A DNA stretch of 64,000 nt from assembly GCA_963840445.1 (NCBI GenBank), contig CAWIZC010000015.1, forward strand, positions 116,658-180,657, read 5' to 3'. Under the pieces are notes generated by a model. It ran no database searches. It saw nothing but the letters and a program-made list of their open reading frames with translations, and was not told where the DNA came from. Below are positions 34,708-43,817 of this stretch, piece after piece. Position numbers and translations under genes: made by a program. Numbering within the stretch: position 1 is the first letter of the stretch; every line of letters begins with the position of its first letter. Origin of the DNA: AWTP1-13 sp963840445 (lineage in GTDB: Bacteria; Pseudomonadota; Alphaproteobacteria; Rhizobiales; Hyphomicrobiaceae).

Positions 34708-34796
34708 GACGCACCCCGCAGCCCTGCAGGGCTCAACTTACGTCGTGTTCGCAAAAAATCAATGCACGCTTGGCGCCTATACCGCTTGGCGGTGCC

Positions 34797-35078
34797 TCAG
34801 CGCGCCGCTTTGTGCGATCCGGCCCACGCGAGTTCATCTTGCGGCGTGGTTGTTTCGGGCAGCGCATCGGCCGGTAGATGCGCCTCCATCAGTTCGCCGG
34901 CCAGCATGATGCCTGCCAGCAACAGCACGCGATCGTCGCTCATCGCCCCGAATTCCTCGATGACCGCGTCCGCGCGGCGCGCCACCTGGCCAGCCAGCTG
35001 CAGCACGCGCGTCTCTTCACCCTCGACGCACGCCAGTTTAAAGGTGCGGCCGTTGACCGTAACCGTGACCTGCCCCAT
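34797..35078 (-). CDS. zapA: Cell division protein ZapA
   Basis: This 93-residue protein starts MGQVTVTVNGRTFKLACVEG, followed by LQLAGQVARRADAV and DDRVLLLAGIMLAGEL, the usual ZapA pattern of a small globular head and a dimerising helix. ZapA crosslinks FtsZ filaments. It lies upstream of 6S RNA, the typical order, and 43 bases after a small coiled-coil gene with which it is probably co-transcribed. Confidence 0.88.
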   Translation of the reverse strand: MGQVTVTVNGRTFKLACVEGEETRVLQLAGQVARRADAVIEEFGAMSDDRVLLLAGIMLAGELMEAHLPADALPETTTPQDELAWAGSHKAAR

Positions 35079-35121
35079 CCCAGATGCCAGCGGCGTCGCT
35101 GGACCGCCGCGCCTCGAAATC

Positions 35122-35391
35122 TCAACCCTTCCCGTCCAGAATATTATGCAGGGAATCCAGCGCCCAGGCAATGCGATCGCGCACCTCGGCCTGCGTCTTC
35201 TCCAGGTCGCGCACCCGGGCTTCCGCACGCTGCAGATCGGCCTGCAGAGCGTCCCGCTCACGCTCCAATGTCGAAAGTCGCGCTTTCAGGGACTGGCCAT
35301 CATTGGAACCTTTGGTCTTACCGCGCTGCGCGTTCTCGCGTGCCGGTGCAATCTTCGTCCTCGCTTTTTGAGCGCGGCGCCTAGCCGTCAT
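35122..35391 (-). CDS. Small coiled-coil protein upstream of zapA (DUF4164-like)
   Basis: This 89-residue protein has a basic N-terminus (TARRRAQKARTKIAPAR) and a long heptad-rich segment (LKARLSTLERERDALQADLQ and onwards), predicted to be one coiled coil. Small coiled-coil genes of this kind regularly precede zapA in Hyphomicrobiales and may be the counterpart of ZapB. The DUF4164 label is from memory of this context. I chose the ATG at 35391. Confidence 0.7.
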   Translation of the reverse strand: MTARRRAQKARTKIAPARENAQRGKTKGSNDGQSLKARLSTLERERDALQADLQRAEARVRDLEKTQAEVRDRIAWALDSLHNILDGKG

Positions 35392-35632
35392 TCCCCATCC
35401 CGCTGTGCTGCGCGCCGCTGGCAGCGGCGCCGTCCGCCGACCCACAAACGATAGGTACTGGCATCGGCAGCGTCAACAAACACCCCGTTGTTTGCAACGC
35501 TTCTCGCAAGCTCGCGGTTGTAGGGAATGCAACTGTCGCATTGACAGGACGTTGATACGATCGCACTTAGCTTGCACTAGAGCCTCGTTCCGCCCGCCAG
35601 ACCATTGCCCGAGCCAACTGGGAGAGCACGCC

Positions 35633-36640
35633 ATGCCGATAAAAATTGCCATCTCGGGTTTCGGGCGCATCGGTCGCAACGTGCTGCGCGCCATCGCCGA
35701 GGCCAAGCGCAAAGACGTCACCGTGGTCGCCATCAACGATCTGGTCTCGGCGAAGGACAACGCGCACCTATTCAAGTACGACTCGGTGCACGGCCGCTTT
35801 CCGGGTGAGGTGAAGGTCGACGGCGACATCCTCGATGTGGGCATGGGACCGATCAAGGTGCTGGCCGAGCGCGATCCCAAGAAGTTGCCGTGGAAGGACC
35901 TCGGCATCGACATCGTGATGGAGTGCACGGGCATCTTCACCGACAAGGAGAAGGCGGCCGCCCATCTTGAGGCCGGTGCCAAGCGCGTACTGGTGTCGGC
36001 GCCGTCGAAAGGGGCGGACTTGACCGTCGTGTATGGCGTCAATCACGACAAGCTGAAGGCCGAGCACAAGGTGGTGTCGAATGCCTCATGCACCACCAAT
36101 TGCCTGGCGCCTGTGGCCAAGGTGCTGAACGACCTGGTCGGCATCAAATCGGGCTTCATGACCACCATCCACGCCTACACCAACGACCAGAACGTGCTTG
36201 ACCAGGCGCACAAGGACATCCGGCGCTCTCGGGCCGCGGCGCTCAACATGATCCCGACCTCGACGGGTGCGGCAACCGCCGTCGGGCTGGTGCTGCCGGA
36301 GCTGAAAGGCAAGCTCGACGGCACGTCCATCCGCGTGCCGACGCCCAACGTGTCCGTGGTGGATCTCAAATTCATTCCCGGCCGTGAAACCACCGTCGAG
36401 GAAATCAACAAGGCCATGCAGGCTGCCTCCAAGCAGCAGCTCAAGGGCATCCTCGGCGTGACCGACGAGCAGCTGGTGTCTGTCGACTTCAACCACAATC
36501 CCAACTCGGCGACCTTCGATCTCACCGGCACGCAGATCGTCGACGGCAAGCTGGTGCGCGTGCTGGCCTGGTATGACAACGAGTGGGGCTTCTCCAACCG
36601 CATGGCCGACACGGCAGTCGCGATGGGCAAGCTGTTGTAG
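35633..36640 (+). CDS. gap: Type I glyceraldehyde-3-phosphate dehydrogenase
   Basis: This 335-residue enzyme of glycolysis/gluconeogenesis has the NAD-binding motif ISGFGRIGRNVLRAI, the catalytic Cys in SNASCTTNCLAP near residue 152, and the phosphate-binding STGAATAVGLVLPEL. The ending WYDNEWGFSNRMADTAV is classical. A ribosome site GGGAGAG precedes the ATG. The usual neighbours (transketolase, phosphoglycerate kinase) are not present, and an MFS gene framed by repeats follows on the other strand. Confidence 0.95.
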   Translation: MPIKIAISGFGRIGRNVLRAIAEAKRKDVTVVAINDLVSAKDNAHLFKYDSVHGRFPGEVKVDGDILDVGMGPIKVLAERDPKKLPWKDLGIDIVMECTGIFTDKEKAAAHLEAGAKRVLVSAPSKGADLTVVYGVNHDKLKAEHKVVSNASCTTNCLAPVAKVLNDLVGIKSGFMTTIHAYTNDQNVLDQAHKDIRRSRAAALNMIPTSTGAATAVGLVLPELKGKLDGTSIRVPTPNVSVVDLKFIPGRETTVEEINKAMQAASKQQLKGILGVTDEQLVSVDFNHNPNSATFDLTGTQIVDGKLVRVLAWYDNEWGFSNRMADTAVAMGKLL

Positions 36641-36673
36641 GCGAGTACCGTTGGTCCAGCATTGCACCTAGTG

Positions 36674-36727
36674 CCTGAGCTGGTCGAAGCACGAGGGGTG
36701 CTTCATCCGTCCTTCGACAAGCTCAGG
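36674..36727. repeat. Inverted repeat of the CCTGAGCTTGTCGAAG family, copy A
   Basis: CCTGAGCTGGTCGAAG (36674-36689) pairs with CTTCGACAAGCTCAGG (36712-36727); one mismatch, 22-base loop. This is a widespread short palindromic element. It lies behind gap and behind the convergent MFS gene and may end both transcripts. Confidence 0.7.
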
Positions 36728-36788
36728 GCGGGGAGCGGCAGAGCTATCCGGGTCGGTGTGAGCCCTTAGCTGAACTTCGCATTGTGGT

Positions 36789-37967
36789 TCAAGGTCGACG
36801 CAAGTAGCGCGAGCACATCAGGCCCGTGAACAGCATCAGGCCGCTGGCAACCAGCAGCGACCAGTGCGCGCCGAGTGCGGCAAAGCCCAGTCCGTACAGC
36901 ACCGGTCCGCTCGCGTGACCCAGGAAGAAAAACAACGAGTGCAGTGACATGGCTGCGCCGCGCGAGGTTTGCGACAGCTCCGATGCCTCGACCTGAATGC
37001 AGGCGTGCAGCGTGTAGAACCCGACGCCGAGCAGCAGAAAGAGCGCAAACTGGATCGGCCACGACATCTCGAGGGAGATGGCGATCAGCGCCAGCGCGCA
37101 CAGTGTGCCACCGACGATCATCATCTGCCATGGCCGCCAGATGCGCGTCAGTCGCCGCACCGACAGCGAATAGAAGATGCCGCCGAGGGAAAATGCGGCA
37201 AGCACGGCGCCGGCGATCGACGAGCGCGCCTCGCCGGCGGCCAGCAACAGCAGCGCGACGAACGGAAACAGCCCGAACAGCGCCACGCCCTCCAAGAACA
37301 CGGCGAGAAAGCAGAATTTCGCGCGAGGGTTGGCAAAGATGGCGGCAAAGCTGGTCGGAACGGATCGCCAGTCGAGGCTGCCGGACTCAGCGCTCGCCGC
37401 TTGCCGCAGATTGACCATGCCGTTCACGAGCGCGGCGCAGCCGACCGCGGCGCCGCACAGGAACACCGCGCGCCAGCCGAACAGGTCGGCGATCACGCCG
37501 GCCAGGGCACCACCGAGCACATTGCCGCCGATCACAATCGCCAGCCAGCGGGCAATGGCGATCTGGCGCTGCTCCAGGCCGAACATGTCGCCGAGCAGAG
37601 CCAGGCCGACGGGAAAGATGCCCCCCGCCGCCATGCCGCAGATGATGCGGGCCGCCAGCAGCATCGCGAAACTGGTGGTGAAGGCGCAGGCGAGCGAGGC
37701 CACCGTGATGACTGCGAGGCAGATCATCATCAGCCGCACTTTGCCGATCATGTCGGCGATCGGCCCCAGAATCGGCTGCACGATCGCGAAGGGCAGGGCA
37801 AAGGCCGTCGTGAGCAGGGCCACCGTGCCGGGATCGACGGCGAGGCCCTGCGCGATCGGCGGCACGATCGGATCGACAGCGCGCGTCGACAGCGCCGAGG
37901 CGAACCCGATCAGGCTGACGTGGTTGAGGAAGCGCGTCGATGGCGGCTGTGCGCCGGTTTGAGGCAT
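36789..37967 (-). CDS. MFS transporter
   Basis: This 392-residue protein has about twelve membrane segments. The loop after TM2 reads GPIADMIGKVRLMMICLAV, matching the MFS A-motif position, and TM4-5 contain AARIICGMAAGGIFPVGLAL. No substrate can be assigned. ATG 37967 is preferred over a TTG three codons upstream. The gene is bracketed by two copies of the same type of inverted repeat (36674-36727 and 38118-38173). Confidence 0.85.
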   Translation of the reverse strand: MPQTGAQPPSTRFLNHVSLIGFASALSTRAVDPIVPPIAQGLAVDPGTVALLTTAFALPFAIVQPILGPIADMIGKVRLMMICLAVITVASLACAFTTSFAMLLAARIICGMAAGGIFPVGLALLGDMFGLEQRQIAIARWLAIVIGGNVLGGALAGVIADLFGWRAVFLCGAAVGCAALVNGMVNLRQAASAESGSLDWRSVPTSFAAIFANPRAKFCFLAVFLEGVALFGLFPFVALLLLAAGEARSSIAGAVLAAFSLGGIFYSLSVRRLTRIWRPWQMMIVGGTLCALALIAISLEMSWPIQFALFLLLGVGFYTLHACIQVEASELSQTSRGAAMSLHSLFFFLGHASGPVLYGLGFAALGAHWSLLVASGLMLFTGLMCSRYLRRP

Positions 37968-38117
37968 TGAGGCCAAACTTGCCGTTCGGGGCGAAAATCC
38001 CCGTATCAGCGTCGCTTAACCCAAGTCGGAGCGCGCGAATACACCGAAGTGCGCGGCAAGGTGCGGCACATCGGCCGGGTTGCCGGATAGCGGACCGGTG
38101 CGGTGGTCCCACTCCAG

Positions 38118-38173
38118 CCTGAATTTGTCGAAGGGCGCTCTGGTGCACCAAAGTCGTGCTTCGACAGGCTCGG
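38118..38173. repeat. Inverted repeat of the CCTGAGCTTGTCGAAG family, copy B
   Basis: CCTGAATTTGTCGAAG (38118-38133) with CTTCGACAGGCTCGG (38159-38173) is a more degenerate version of copy A. It lies between the oligopeptidase B and MFS genes, upstream of the MFS gene. Confidence 0.6.
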
Positions 38174-38225
38174 CACGGTGTGGAGGTGCGCGCTCAGCTC
38201 CGTCGCCCGGCGGCGTGGCCTGCGA

Positions 38226-40334
38226 TCAGCCGGCGGCCCGGTCGGTGATTTTCAGGGCGAAGGCGTAGTCGGTGGCCAGTTCCTTCAAGGCCTCGAAACG
38301 CCCTGATGCGCCGCCGTGGCCCGCCTCCATGTTGGTCTTCAGCAGGATCAGGTTGTCGCTGGTGTTGAGGTGGCGCAGACGGGCGATCCACTTGGCCGGC
38401 TCCCAGTAGGTCACGCGCGGATCGGTCAGGCCGGCGAACGCGAAGATGTGCGGATAGGCCTTGGCCGCCACGTTGTCGTAGGGCGAGTAGGAGCGGATGA
38501 TGTGGAAATCCTCCTTGGAGGCGATCGGGTTGCCCCACTCCGGCCACTCCGGCGGCGTGAGCGGCAGGGTCTCGTCCAACATGGTGTTGAGCACGTCGAC
38601 GAACGGCACGTCGGCGATGATGCCGAGGAACAGCTCCGGCGCCATGTTGGCGATCACGCCCATCAGCATGCCGCCGGCCGAGCCGCCGTTGGCGATGATG
38701 CGGCCACGGCTGGTGTAGCGCTGCGCCGCCAGATACTCGCCCGCAGCGATGAAGTCCGTGAAGGTGTTGACCTTCTTCTTCAGCTTGCCGTCGGTGTACC
38801 AGCGGTAGCCCTTGTCCTTGCCGCCGCGGATGTGGGCGATGGCGAACACGAAGCCGCGGTCGACCAGCGACAGGCGCGTCGTCGAGAAGCTGGCGGAGAT
38901 GGAAATGCCGTAGGCCCCGTAGCCGTACAGGAACAGCGGCGCCGAGCCATCGAGCGGCGTGCCTTTCTTGTAGAGCAGCGACACCGGCACGGTCTCGCCG
39001 TCGGCGGCTGGCGCCAGCAGGCGGCGCGTGACGTAGTCGTCGGGGTTGTGCCCGCTCGGCACCTCCTGGGTCTTGCGCAGCACGCGCGTGCGCTTGGCCA
39101 TGTCGTAGTCGAACACCTGCGCCGGGGTGGTCATCGACGAATAGGTGAAGCGCAGCGTCGTGGTGTCGAACTCGTAGCCGCCCGACATGCCGAGCGCGTA
39201 GGCCTCCTCCTCGAAGGCGATGGCGTGCTCGGCGCCGTCGGCGAAGCGGCGCAGGACGATGCGCGGCAGGCTGTCCTCGCGCTCGAGGCGGGCCAGATGG
39301 TCCTTGAAGGCGACGGTCTCGATGATCAGCCGGCCCGGCTTGTGCGGGATCATTTCGCGCCAGTTGGCCATCTCGGGTGCCGCCAGCGGGGCCTCGCAGA
39401 TGCGGAAGTCCTCGGCACCGCCCGAGTTGGTGGTGATGATCAGCCGCTCGCCGTGATGCTCGATGGTGTACTCGTGGCCATGCTGGCGCGGCGCCACCAG
39501 CCGCGGCTCCGCTTCCGGAGCGGCGGCATCGATCAGGTAGACCTCGGTGGTCTGGTGGTCGTGCGCATCGATGGTGATGAAGCGGCTGGACTGGGTCTGG
39601 CCGACACCCACGTAGAAGCCGATATCCTTCTCCTCGTAGATCAGCACATCCTCGCTGCCTGCCGTGCCGACGCGGTGCCGGTAGACGAACAGAGGCCGCT
39701 GGTTGGCGTCGAGGCGCACGTAGAACAGGAAACGGCTGTCGGCCGACCAAACGATGGCGCTGCGCGTGTCGGTGACGAGGTCGGGCAGATCCCTGCCGGT
39801 GGCCAGGTCACGGATGCGGACGGTGAGGAGCTCGGAGCCCTTGTCGTCGACGGCATAGGCCAGCAGCTTGTGGTCGGGGCTGTGCGCGGTGGCGCCCAAC
39901 TGCCAGTACGGCTTGCCGGAAGCCTCAGCGTTGCCGTCGAGCAGGATTTCTTCCGGACCGCCGTCGCGCGGGCGCCGGCAAAGGCGCGGGTACTGGCCGC
40001 CGGTCACGTAGCTCATGAAGTATTCATAGGGGCCGTCCGGAGCCGGAACGGAGCTGTCGTCCTCCTTGATGCGCGCCTTCATCTCGGCAAACAGCGCCTG
40101 CTGCAGCTCCAGCGTGTCGGCGAGCGCGGCCTCCGTGTAGGCGTTCTCGGCCTCGAGGTAGGTGCGGATTTCGGTGTCCAGCACGGAGGGATCGCGCATC
40201 ACCTCCTGCCAGTTGTCGGCGCGCAGCCAAGCGTATTCATCGACCAGCTCGACGCCGTGCTGGACGGAAAACTTGGGCCGGCGCGACGCGCTAGGCGCCA
40301 GCGACCGGGCAATTGGGCGGTTGAGGCCGTGCAT
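38226..40334 (-). CDS. ptrB: Oligopeptidase B (S9 family)
   Basis: This 702-residue serine peptidase, usual length about 690-710, cleaves short peptides after Lys or Arg in the cytoplasm. A seven-bladed propeller precedes the C-terminal alpha/beta-hydrolase domain. The catalytic Ser lies in ANGGSAGGMLMG, Asp in GLTDPRVTYWEP and His in EAGHGGASGRFE. The segment GYGAYGISISASFSTTRLSL and AHIRGGKDKGYRWY are family hallmarks. The start codon is followed by MHGLNRPIARSLAPS without a signal peptide. Confidence 0.93.
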   Translation of the reverse strand: MHGLNRPIARSLAPSASRRPKFSVQHGVELVDEYAWLRADNWQEVMRDPSVLDTEIRTYLEAENAYTEAALADTLELQQALFAEMKARIKEDDSSVPAPDGPYEYFMSYVTGGQYPRLCRRPRDGGPEEILLDGNAEASGKPYWQLGATAHSPDHKLLAYAVDDKGSELLTVRIRDLATGRDLPDLVTDTRSAIVWSADSRFLFYVRLDANQRPLFVYRHRVGTAGSEDVLIYEEKDIGFYVGVGQTQSSRFITIDAHDHQTTEVYLIDAAAPEAEPRLVAPRQHGHEYTIEHHGERLIITTNSGGAEDFRICEAPLAAPEMANWREMIPHKPGRLIIETVAFKDHLARLEREDSLPRIVLRRFADGAEHAIAFEEEAYALGMSGGYEFDTTTLRFTYSSMTTPAQVFDYDMAKRTRVLRKTQEVPSGHNPDDYVTRRLLAPAADGETVPVSLLYKKGTPLDGSAPLFLYGYGAYGISISASFSTTRLSLVDRGFVFAIAHIRGGKDKGYRWYTDGKLKKKVNTFTDFIAAGEYLAAQRYTSRGRIIANGGSAGGMLMGVIANMAPELFLGIIADVPFVDVLNTMLDETLPLTPPEWPEWGNPIASKEDFHIIRSYSPYDNVAAKAYPHIFAFAGLTDPRVTYWEPAKWIARLRHLNTSDNLILLKTNMEAGHGGASGRFEALKELATDYAFALKITDRAAG

Positions 40335-40423
40335 GTGTCACCTCTTGGCAGCCGCATGGGCGGCTCTGTTCGGAGGCGCATCCGCTAGTCGCGCGGGCGC
40401 CGGAAGACGTCGTGGACGCGAAT

Positions 40424-40852
40424 TCAGGTATCGGCGGGCTTGAATTTCAGAGCGACGCCGTTGATGCAGTAACGCAGGCCCGTCGTGTCCCTTGGGCCGT
40501 CCGGAAAGACGTGGCCGAGATGGGCCTCGCAGCGGGCGCAGCGCACTTCCGTGCGGCGCATGAACAGCGCGCGGTCCTCGTGCTCGCTGACGGCGGCCTG
40601 GGTCGCCGGCTTGTCGAAGCTCGGCCAGCCGGTCCCGGAGTCGAACTTGGCATCCGATTGGAACACCGGCTCCCCGCAGCACACGCACGTGTAGGTGCCC
40701 TCGCGCTTCTCCTTGTTGAGGGGCGAGGTGCCGGCCCGCTCCGTGCCGTGCTGACGGGTGACATAGTACTGCTCGGGCGTCAGCTGCGAGCGCCACTCGG
40801 CGTCGGGCTTGGCGATCTTGTCGGTGCTGGTGTCGGCCGGGCTTTTGGTCAT
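40424..40852 (-). CDS. msrB: Peptide-methionine (R)-S-oxide reductase MsrB
   Basis: This 142-residue repair enzyme reduces methionine-R-sulfoxide. Zinc-binding pairs are seen as CVCC and CARC. The catalytic Cys is in GLRYCINGVAL, and FDSGTGWPSFDKP and GHVFPDGP are conserved. The N-terminal 20 residues are variable. It lies 89 bases upstream of ptrB on the same strand and may be co-transcribed. Confidence 0.93.
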   Translation of the reverse strand: MTKSPADTSTDKIAKPDAEWRSQLTPEQYYVTRQHGTERAGTSPLNKEKREGTYTCVCCGEPVFQSDAKFDSGTGWPSFDKPATQAAVSEHEDRALFMRRTEVRCARCEAHLGHVFPDGPRDTTGLRYCINGVALKFKPADT

Positions 40853-41283
40853 TGTGGGCTTTTTGGTTGGCGCAGATGTGGGTAGAGCGCGCCATTGGCT
40901 CCATTATGGCTGGCCGGGCGGCGGCGTCGAGGGTGCGGTGCTTCAAGTGTTCGTGTGGCGAGCAGGGGCTGGAATCTGCAACTCTGGGTATATGGTGATC
41001 CGTCAGCCAGTTGAGAAGATGTCGATCAACCGGATGCACATGCAGAGCCAATGACTAAAGCTTCCATTTAGGAAGACAATCCAAATACTCGAGGCATAGA
41101 TCGCGCTTTATGGGTAGATTGTCTTAATTTGGCAGTTAGTTACGTAGGTAACTATTGGATATTCTATTGTGATTTTTGCGCGAATAGTGTAATCAAGCGG
41201 GCGGGTGGGGTTAGCAGGTCGGGGCTGGCCGAGCCGTTGCAGGGAAGGCGGCGACATCTCGTTCGCCGGAGTGGAGACGCATA
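40853..41283 (+). promoter_or_regulatory. Long AT-rich leader upstream of mucR
   Basis: This 431-base gene-free region has its right half (about 41050-41210) markedly AT-rich against the genomic background. It contains AAGACAATC (41073-41081) and GATTGTCTT (41119-41127) as an inverted repeat, and AGTTAC-GTAG-GTAACT near 41138-41153. MucR/Ros proteins bind AT-rich DNA with T-A steps and often repress their own genes, so this is a likely autoregulatory region. The left part holds nothing recognisable. Confidence 0.5.
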
Positions 41284-41691
41284 ATGGATGACATGAATAG
41301 AGCAGATTTGATCGAGCTCACCGCCGAGATCATTTCAGCGTATGTCAGCAACAACACCGTCGTTGCATCCGATCTGCCGATTATTATCGGCGATGTCCAC
41401 GAGGCACTGAGCAAGGCTTCCCTGCGGGTAGGTCAGACCGAACGCGAGGAGCTGAGGCCGGCAGTCACGGTGAAGAAGTCGGTGACGCCCGACTATATCG
41501 TCTGCTTGGAGGACGGGAAGAAGTTCAAGTCCTTAAAGCGGCATCTGCGCACCCATTACAACCTGTCTCCTGAGGAATACCGCGAGAAGTGGGGCTTGCC
41601 GCACGACTATCCTATGGTGGCGCCCAACTACGCCCAGGCGCGGTCGGCCCTGGCCAAGCAGATGGGCCTTGGTACACGCCGCGAGAAATAA
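41284..41691 (+). CDS. mucR: MucR family transcriptional regulator
   Basis: This 135-residue Ros/MucR protein has an N-terminal oligomerisation part (LIELTAEIISAYVSNN), then the prokaryotic zinc-finger region YIVCLEDGKKFKSLKRHLRT with Cys and His ligands, then LSPEEYREKWGLPHDYPMV, which is diagnostic. MucR proteins are nucleoid-type repressors that control exopolysaccharide, motility and cell-cycle genes in Hyphomicrobiales. The upstream AT-rich region suggests autoregulation. Confidence 0.93.
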   Translation: MDDMNRADLIELTAEIISAYVSNNTVVASDLPIIIGDVHEALSKASLRVGQTEREELRPAVTVKKSVTPDYIVCLEDGKKFKSLKRHLRTHYNLSPEEYREKWGLPHDYPMVAPNYAQARSALAKQMGLGTRREK

Positions 41692-41692
41692 T

Positions 41693-42180
41693 CTAACCAG
41701 ATCTGCGTTCGCTCGACTGGTGGGCGGTGATGGCGGCATCGGCGCCGACCAGCCGGCTCGAGAGCGTGGCCAGCTCCGTCCTGTATAGGCGCAGCAACTC
41801 GATGTGGCGCGCAAGATCATAGGTCCAGTGACCTGCGAGGCCGCGCCGTCGCTCAGCCCGCAAAGCCTTGCGCAACCAACCCAAGAATACGCAGGCGGGC
41901 CGGGGGACTTTCATCGTCCAATTCGTGCGGCCAAAGTGCCAGCAGCCGGCTCAGCGACAAGCGACGGTCGAAGCCGGATTGCGGCGGGCGCGCCACTCTG
42001 ATGCGGCACCGGCCGTGCGGGCTCGCGCCGGGTAAAGCGCCACTGCCAGCGGCTGGCGATCGCGACTTCTGCATACACCGGCCCTTCTCCCGTACCAGGC
42101 AAGAAGCATCTCACGGCCTTGAGGGGCGGGGATTGGCGCAAGCGCCAGCGCGGGCGGATGCGGGAGCCGGGACAAGAAGC
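41693..42180 (-). pseudogene. Frameshifted hypothetical gene
   Basis: On the minus strand one frame gives GFDRRLSLSRLLALWPHEL…ARLRI and the next frame continues LGWLRKALRAERRRGLAGHW…LARHIELLRLYRTEL, ending at 41693. Removing one base near 41886 joins them into a plausible helical protein. Further upstream (VYAEVAIASRWQWRFTRRE, another frame) a second shift seems likely. The family is not recognised with confidence. The 5' end is uncertain and ribosome site not found. Confidence 0.35.
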
Positions 42181-42313
42181 GGTAACCAATTGAATACTTA
42201 TCCCCGCGTTCACCTATTCTGGTCTATCCGCTGGAAGTCAGCACTATCCACGGTATAATAGGTGATATCTAGAATATGACATAGTAATTCTAAGATAAGA
42301 GCGGAGTTCAGCT

Positions 42314-42712
42314 TTGCGGTGCTTGAAACCACGCAGGTGTGCAAGTTTATCGTTGCGACCTGAGATTGCAGAACTCGAGTTTCCCGTCAGGCTTCACGCA
42401 CCGCTCGTGCGACAACTCCTCGACCATGCCATGTCGCGCAGCTTCGCCATCCGCAGTCACGACCTGTGGTCCGAGACGCGCGGCCGGCCTGCGGCGGCCT
42501 TCGCGCGCCAGGTCGCCATGTATCTCGCGCACGTGGCCTTCGGGCTGACGCTGACCGAGGTCGGCCATGTGTTCGCGCGCGACCGAACTACCGTCGCCCA
42601 TGCCTGCGGCCTGGTCGAGGATCGGCGCGACGACCCTGCCTTCGACCGTTCCCTGGACCTGCTGGAGGGCGTGCTGCGCTTCCTGGCGCCTTCCAAACGC
42701 CTTTCGGCCTGA
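42314..42712 (+). CDS. DnaA domain IV-like DNA-binding protein
   Basis: This protein of up to 132 residues looks like the C-terminal duplex-DNA-binding domain of DnaA without the AAA+ part: RQVAMYLAHVAFGLTLTEVG followed by HVFARDRTTVAHACGLVEDR, which parallels the DnaA helix-turn-helix and signature (…RDHTTVxHA…). A TTG start at 42314 is used because no ATG precedes the domain; the true start is uncertain. Such stand-alone domains occur near the mucR/DUF6456 region in Hyphomicrobiales. It may compete for or read DnaA boxes; this is inference. Confidence 0.65.
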   Translation: MRCLKPRRCASLSLRPEIAELEFPVRLHAPLVRQLLDHAMSRSFAIRSHDLWSETRGRPAAAFARQVAMYLAHVAFGLTLTEVGHVFARDRTTVAHACGLVEDRRDDPAFDRSLDLLEGVLRFLAPSKRLSA

Positions 42713-42722
42713 GGCGGAGCAC

Positions 42723-43593
42723 ATGCAGGATCCGGAGGTCTTCGCGAACGCGACGCCAGTCGCAAGCGATGTGCGCCAAGCCCTGCGCTTCCTGGCGCGC
42801 AAAGGTGCGTTCGCAGTTCCGCATCAGGCCGCGGGCGCTGATCCTGCAAGCTTTGCCATACACGTAGAAGGCGACGGGGTGGTGCTGGCCTTCGTTCCCG
42901 CCGTGATGGTGGCGCAAGCCCGCAGTCGGGGCTGGGTGGAGTGCGACCAGCAACATCGTCTCCGTCTCTCGCCGGCTGGCCTCAAGGCACTGCGCAAGGT
43001 GCTCAGTGACCCGACAGCGGTCGGCATCGGAACGCGCAAGAAGTCGGGACGGAGCGCGAAGCGGGGCAAGGCTGCCGCCGTCAAGGCATCTGCACACGGG
43101 TTGCAGGAACCGCCGCTCTCCTGGCTGCGGCGGCGCAAGGACAAGGACGGCCAGCCGCTCATCACCGATGCGCAGTTCACGGGCCGGCGAGCGCTTGGCC
43201 GCCGATTACCGCCGCGCGCATCTCAGCCGGCGCATCACATCGGATTGGTCCGGCGTGGCCGCATCGCGGCAATCGCGGCGCGGGTCACCTGATGCCGGCG
43301 TCGAGCTGAGCGATGCGGCCGTGGCGGCGCGCGAGCGCTTCAGGCGCGCGCTGGCGGTGGTCGGCTCGGAGCTGGCCGGCATACTGATCGACGTGTGTTG
43401 TCTCGAGACCGGCCTGGAGGCGGCCGAGCGCGCCGAAGGCTGGCCGCAGCGAGCCGCAAAGGTCGTCCTGCAGCTGGCACTGACCTCGCTGGCGCGCCAT
43501 TACGGGCTGATCGCGCCGGAGCGCTCTCCGTTTGCTCGCCTGCGCCATTGGGGCGACGAGGACTACCGGCCCACCATGGACGCGTGGCGGTGA
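42723..43593 (+). CDS. DUF6456 domain-containing protein, reading frame interrupted
   Basis: The first frame (ATG 42723) encodes a winged-helix-like N-terminal part (VRQALRFLARKGAFAVPHQ, LRLSPAGLKALRKVL) up to LITDAQFT. The DUF6456 domain continues in the next frame (AGERLAADYRRAHLSRRIT…, then GWPQRAAKVVLQLALTSLAR) to 43593. Deleting one G of the GGG at 43181-43183 restores a single protein of about 289 residues. The break is either a recent frameshift or an assembly error. It starts 10 bases after the DnaA-like gene, probably one operon. Confidence 0.7.
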
Positions 43594-43645
43594 CCGGCGT
43601 GCGCGGCGACGTCTTTGCCCGCAGCTGCCAGCGCCGGCCCGGCAA

Positions 43646-43759
43646 TCACTGGCCGCGCGGGTCCATTACGCTCTCGGGCGGCGTCAACTTCTTGTCGGTC
43701 ACGCAGCCCTGCGCGCCGAGACAGCCTAGAACGATGATGATGGTTATGAGATAGCGCAT
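43646..43759 (-). CDS. Very small lipoprotein
   Basis: This 37-residue product has a lipoprotein signal peptide (MRYLITIIIVLGCLGAQGC, lipobox GAQGC) and a short hydrophilic tail (VTDKKLTPPESVMDPRGQ). It resembles other tiny lipoproteins of alphaproteobacteria. No strong ribosome site; support comes from the complete lipobox. Confidence 0.5.
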   Translation of the reverse strand: MRYLITIIIVLGCLGAQGCVTDKKLTPPESVMDPRGQ

Positions 43760-43817
43760 ACCCAGCCAATAGGCCCGCATGCACCGGTGCGCAAGCCCCA
43801 GACGCTTGGTTTGATGG

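Noticed and set aside
38316..40388. Long plus-strand open frame (690 codons) opposite oligopeptidase B
   Set aside because: The minus-strand protein has a complete S9 catalytic triad; the plus-strand product is a shadow rich in Arg/Gly/Val without motifs.
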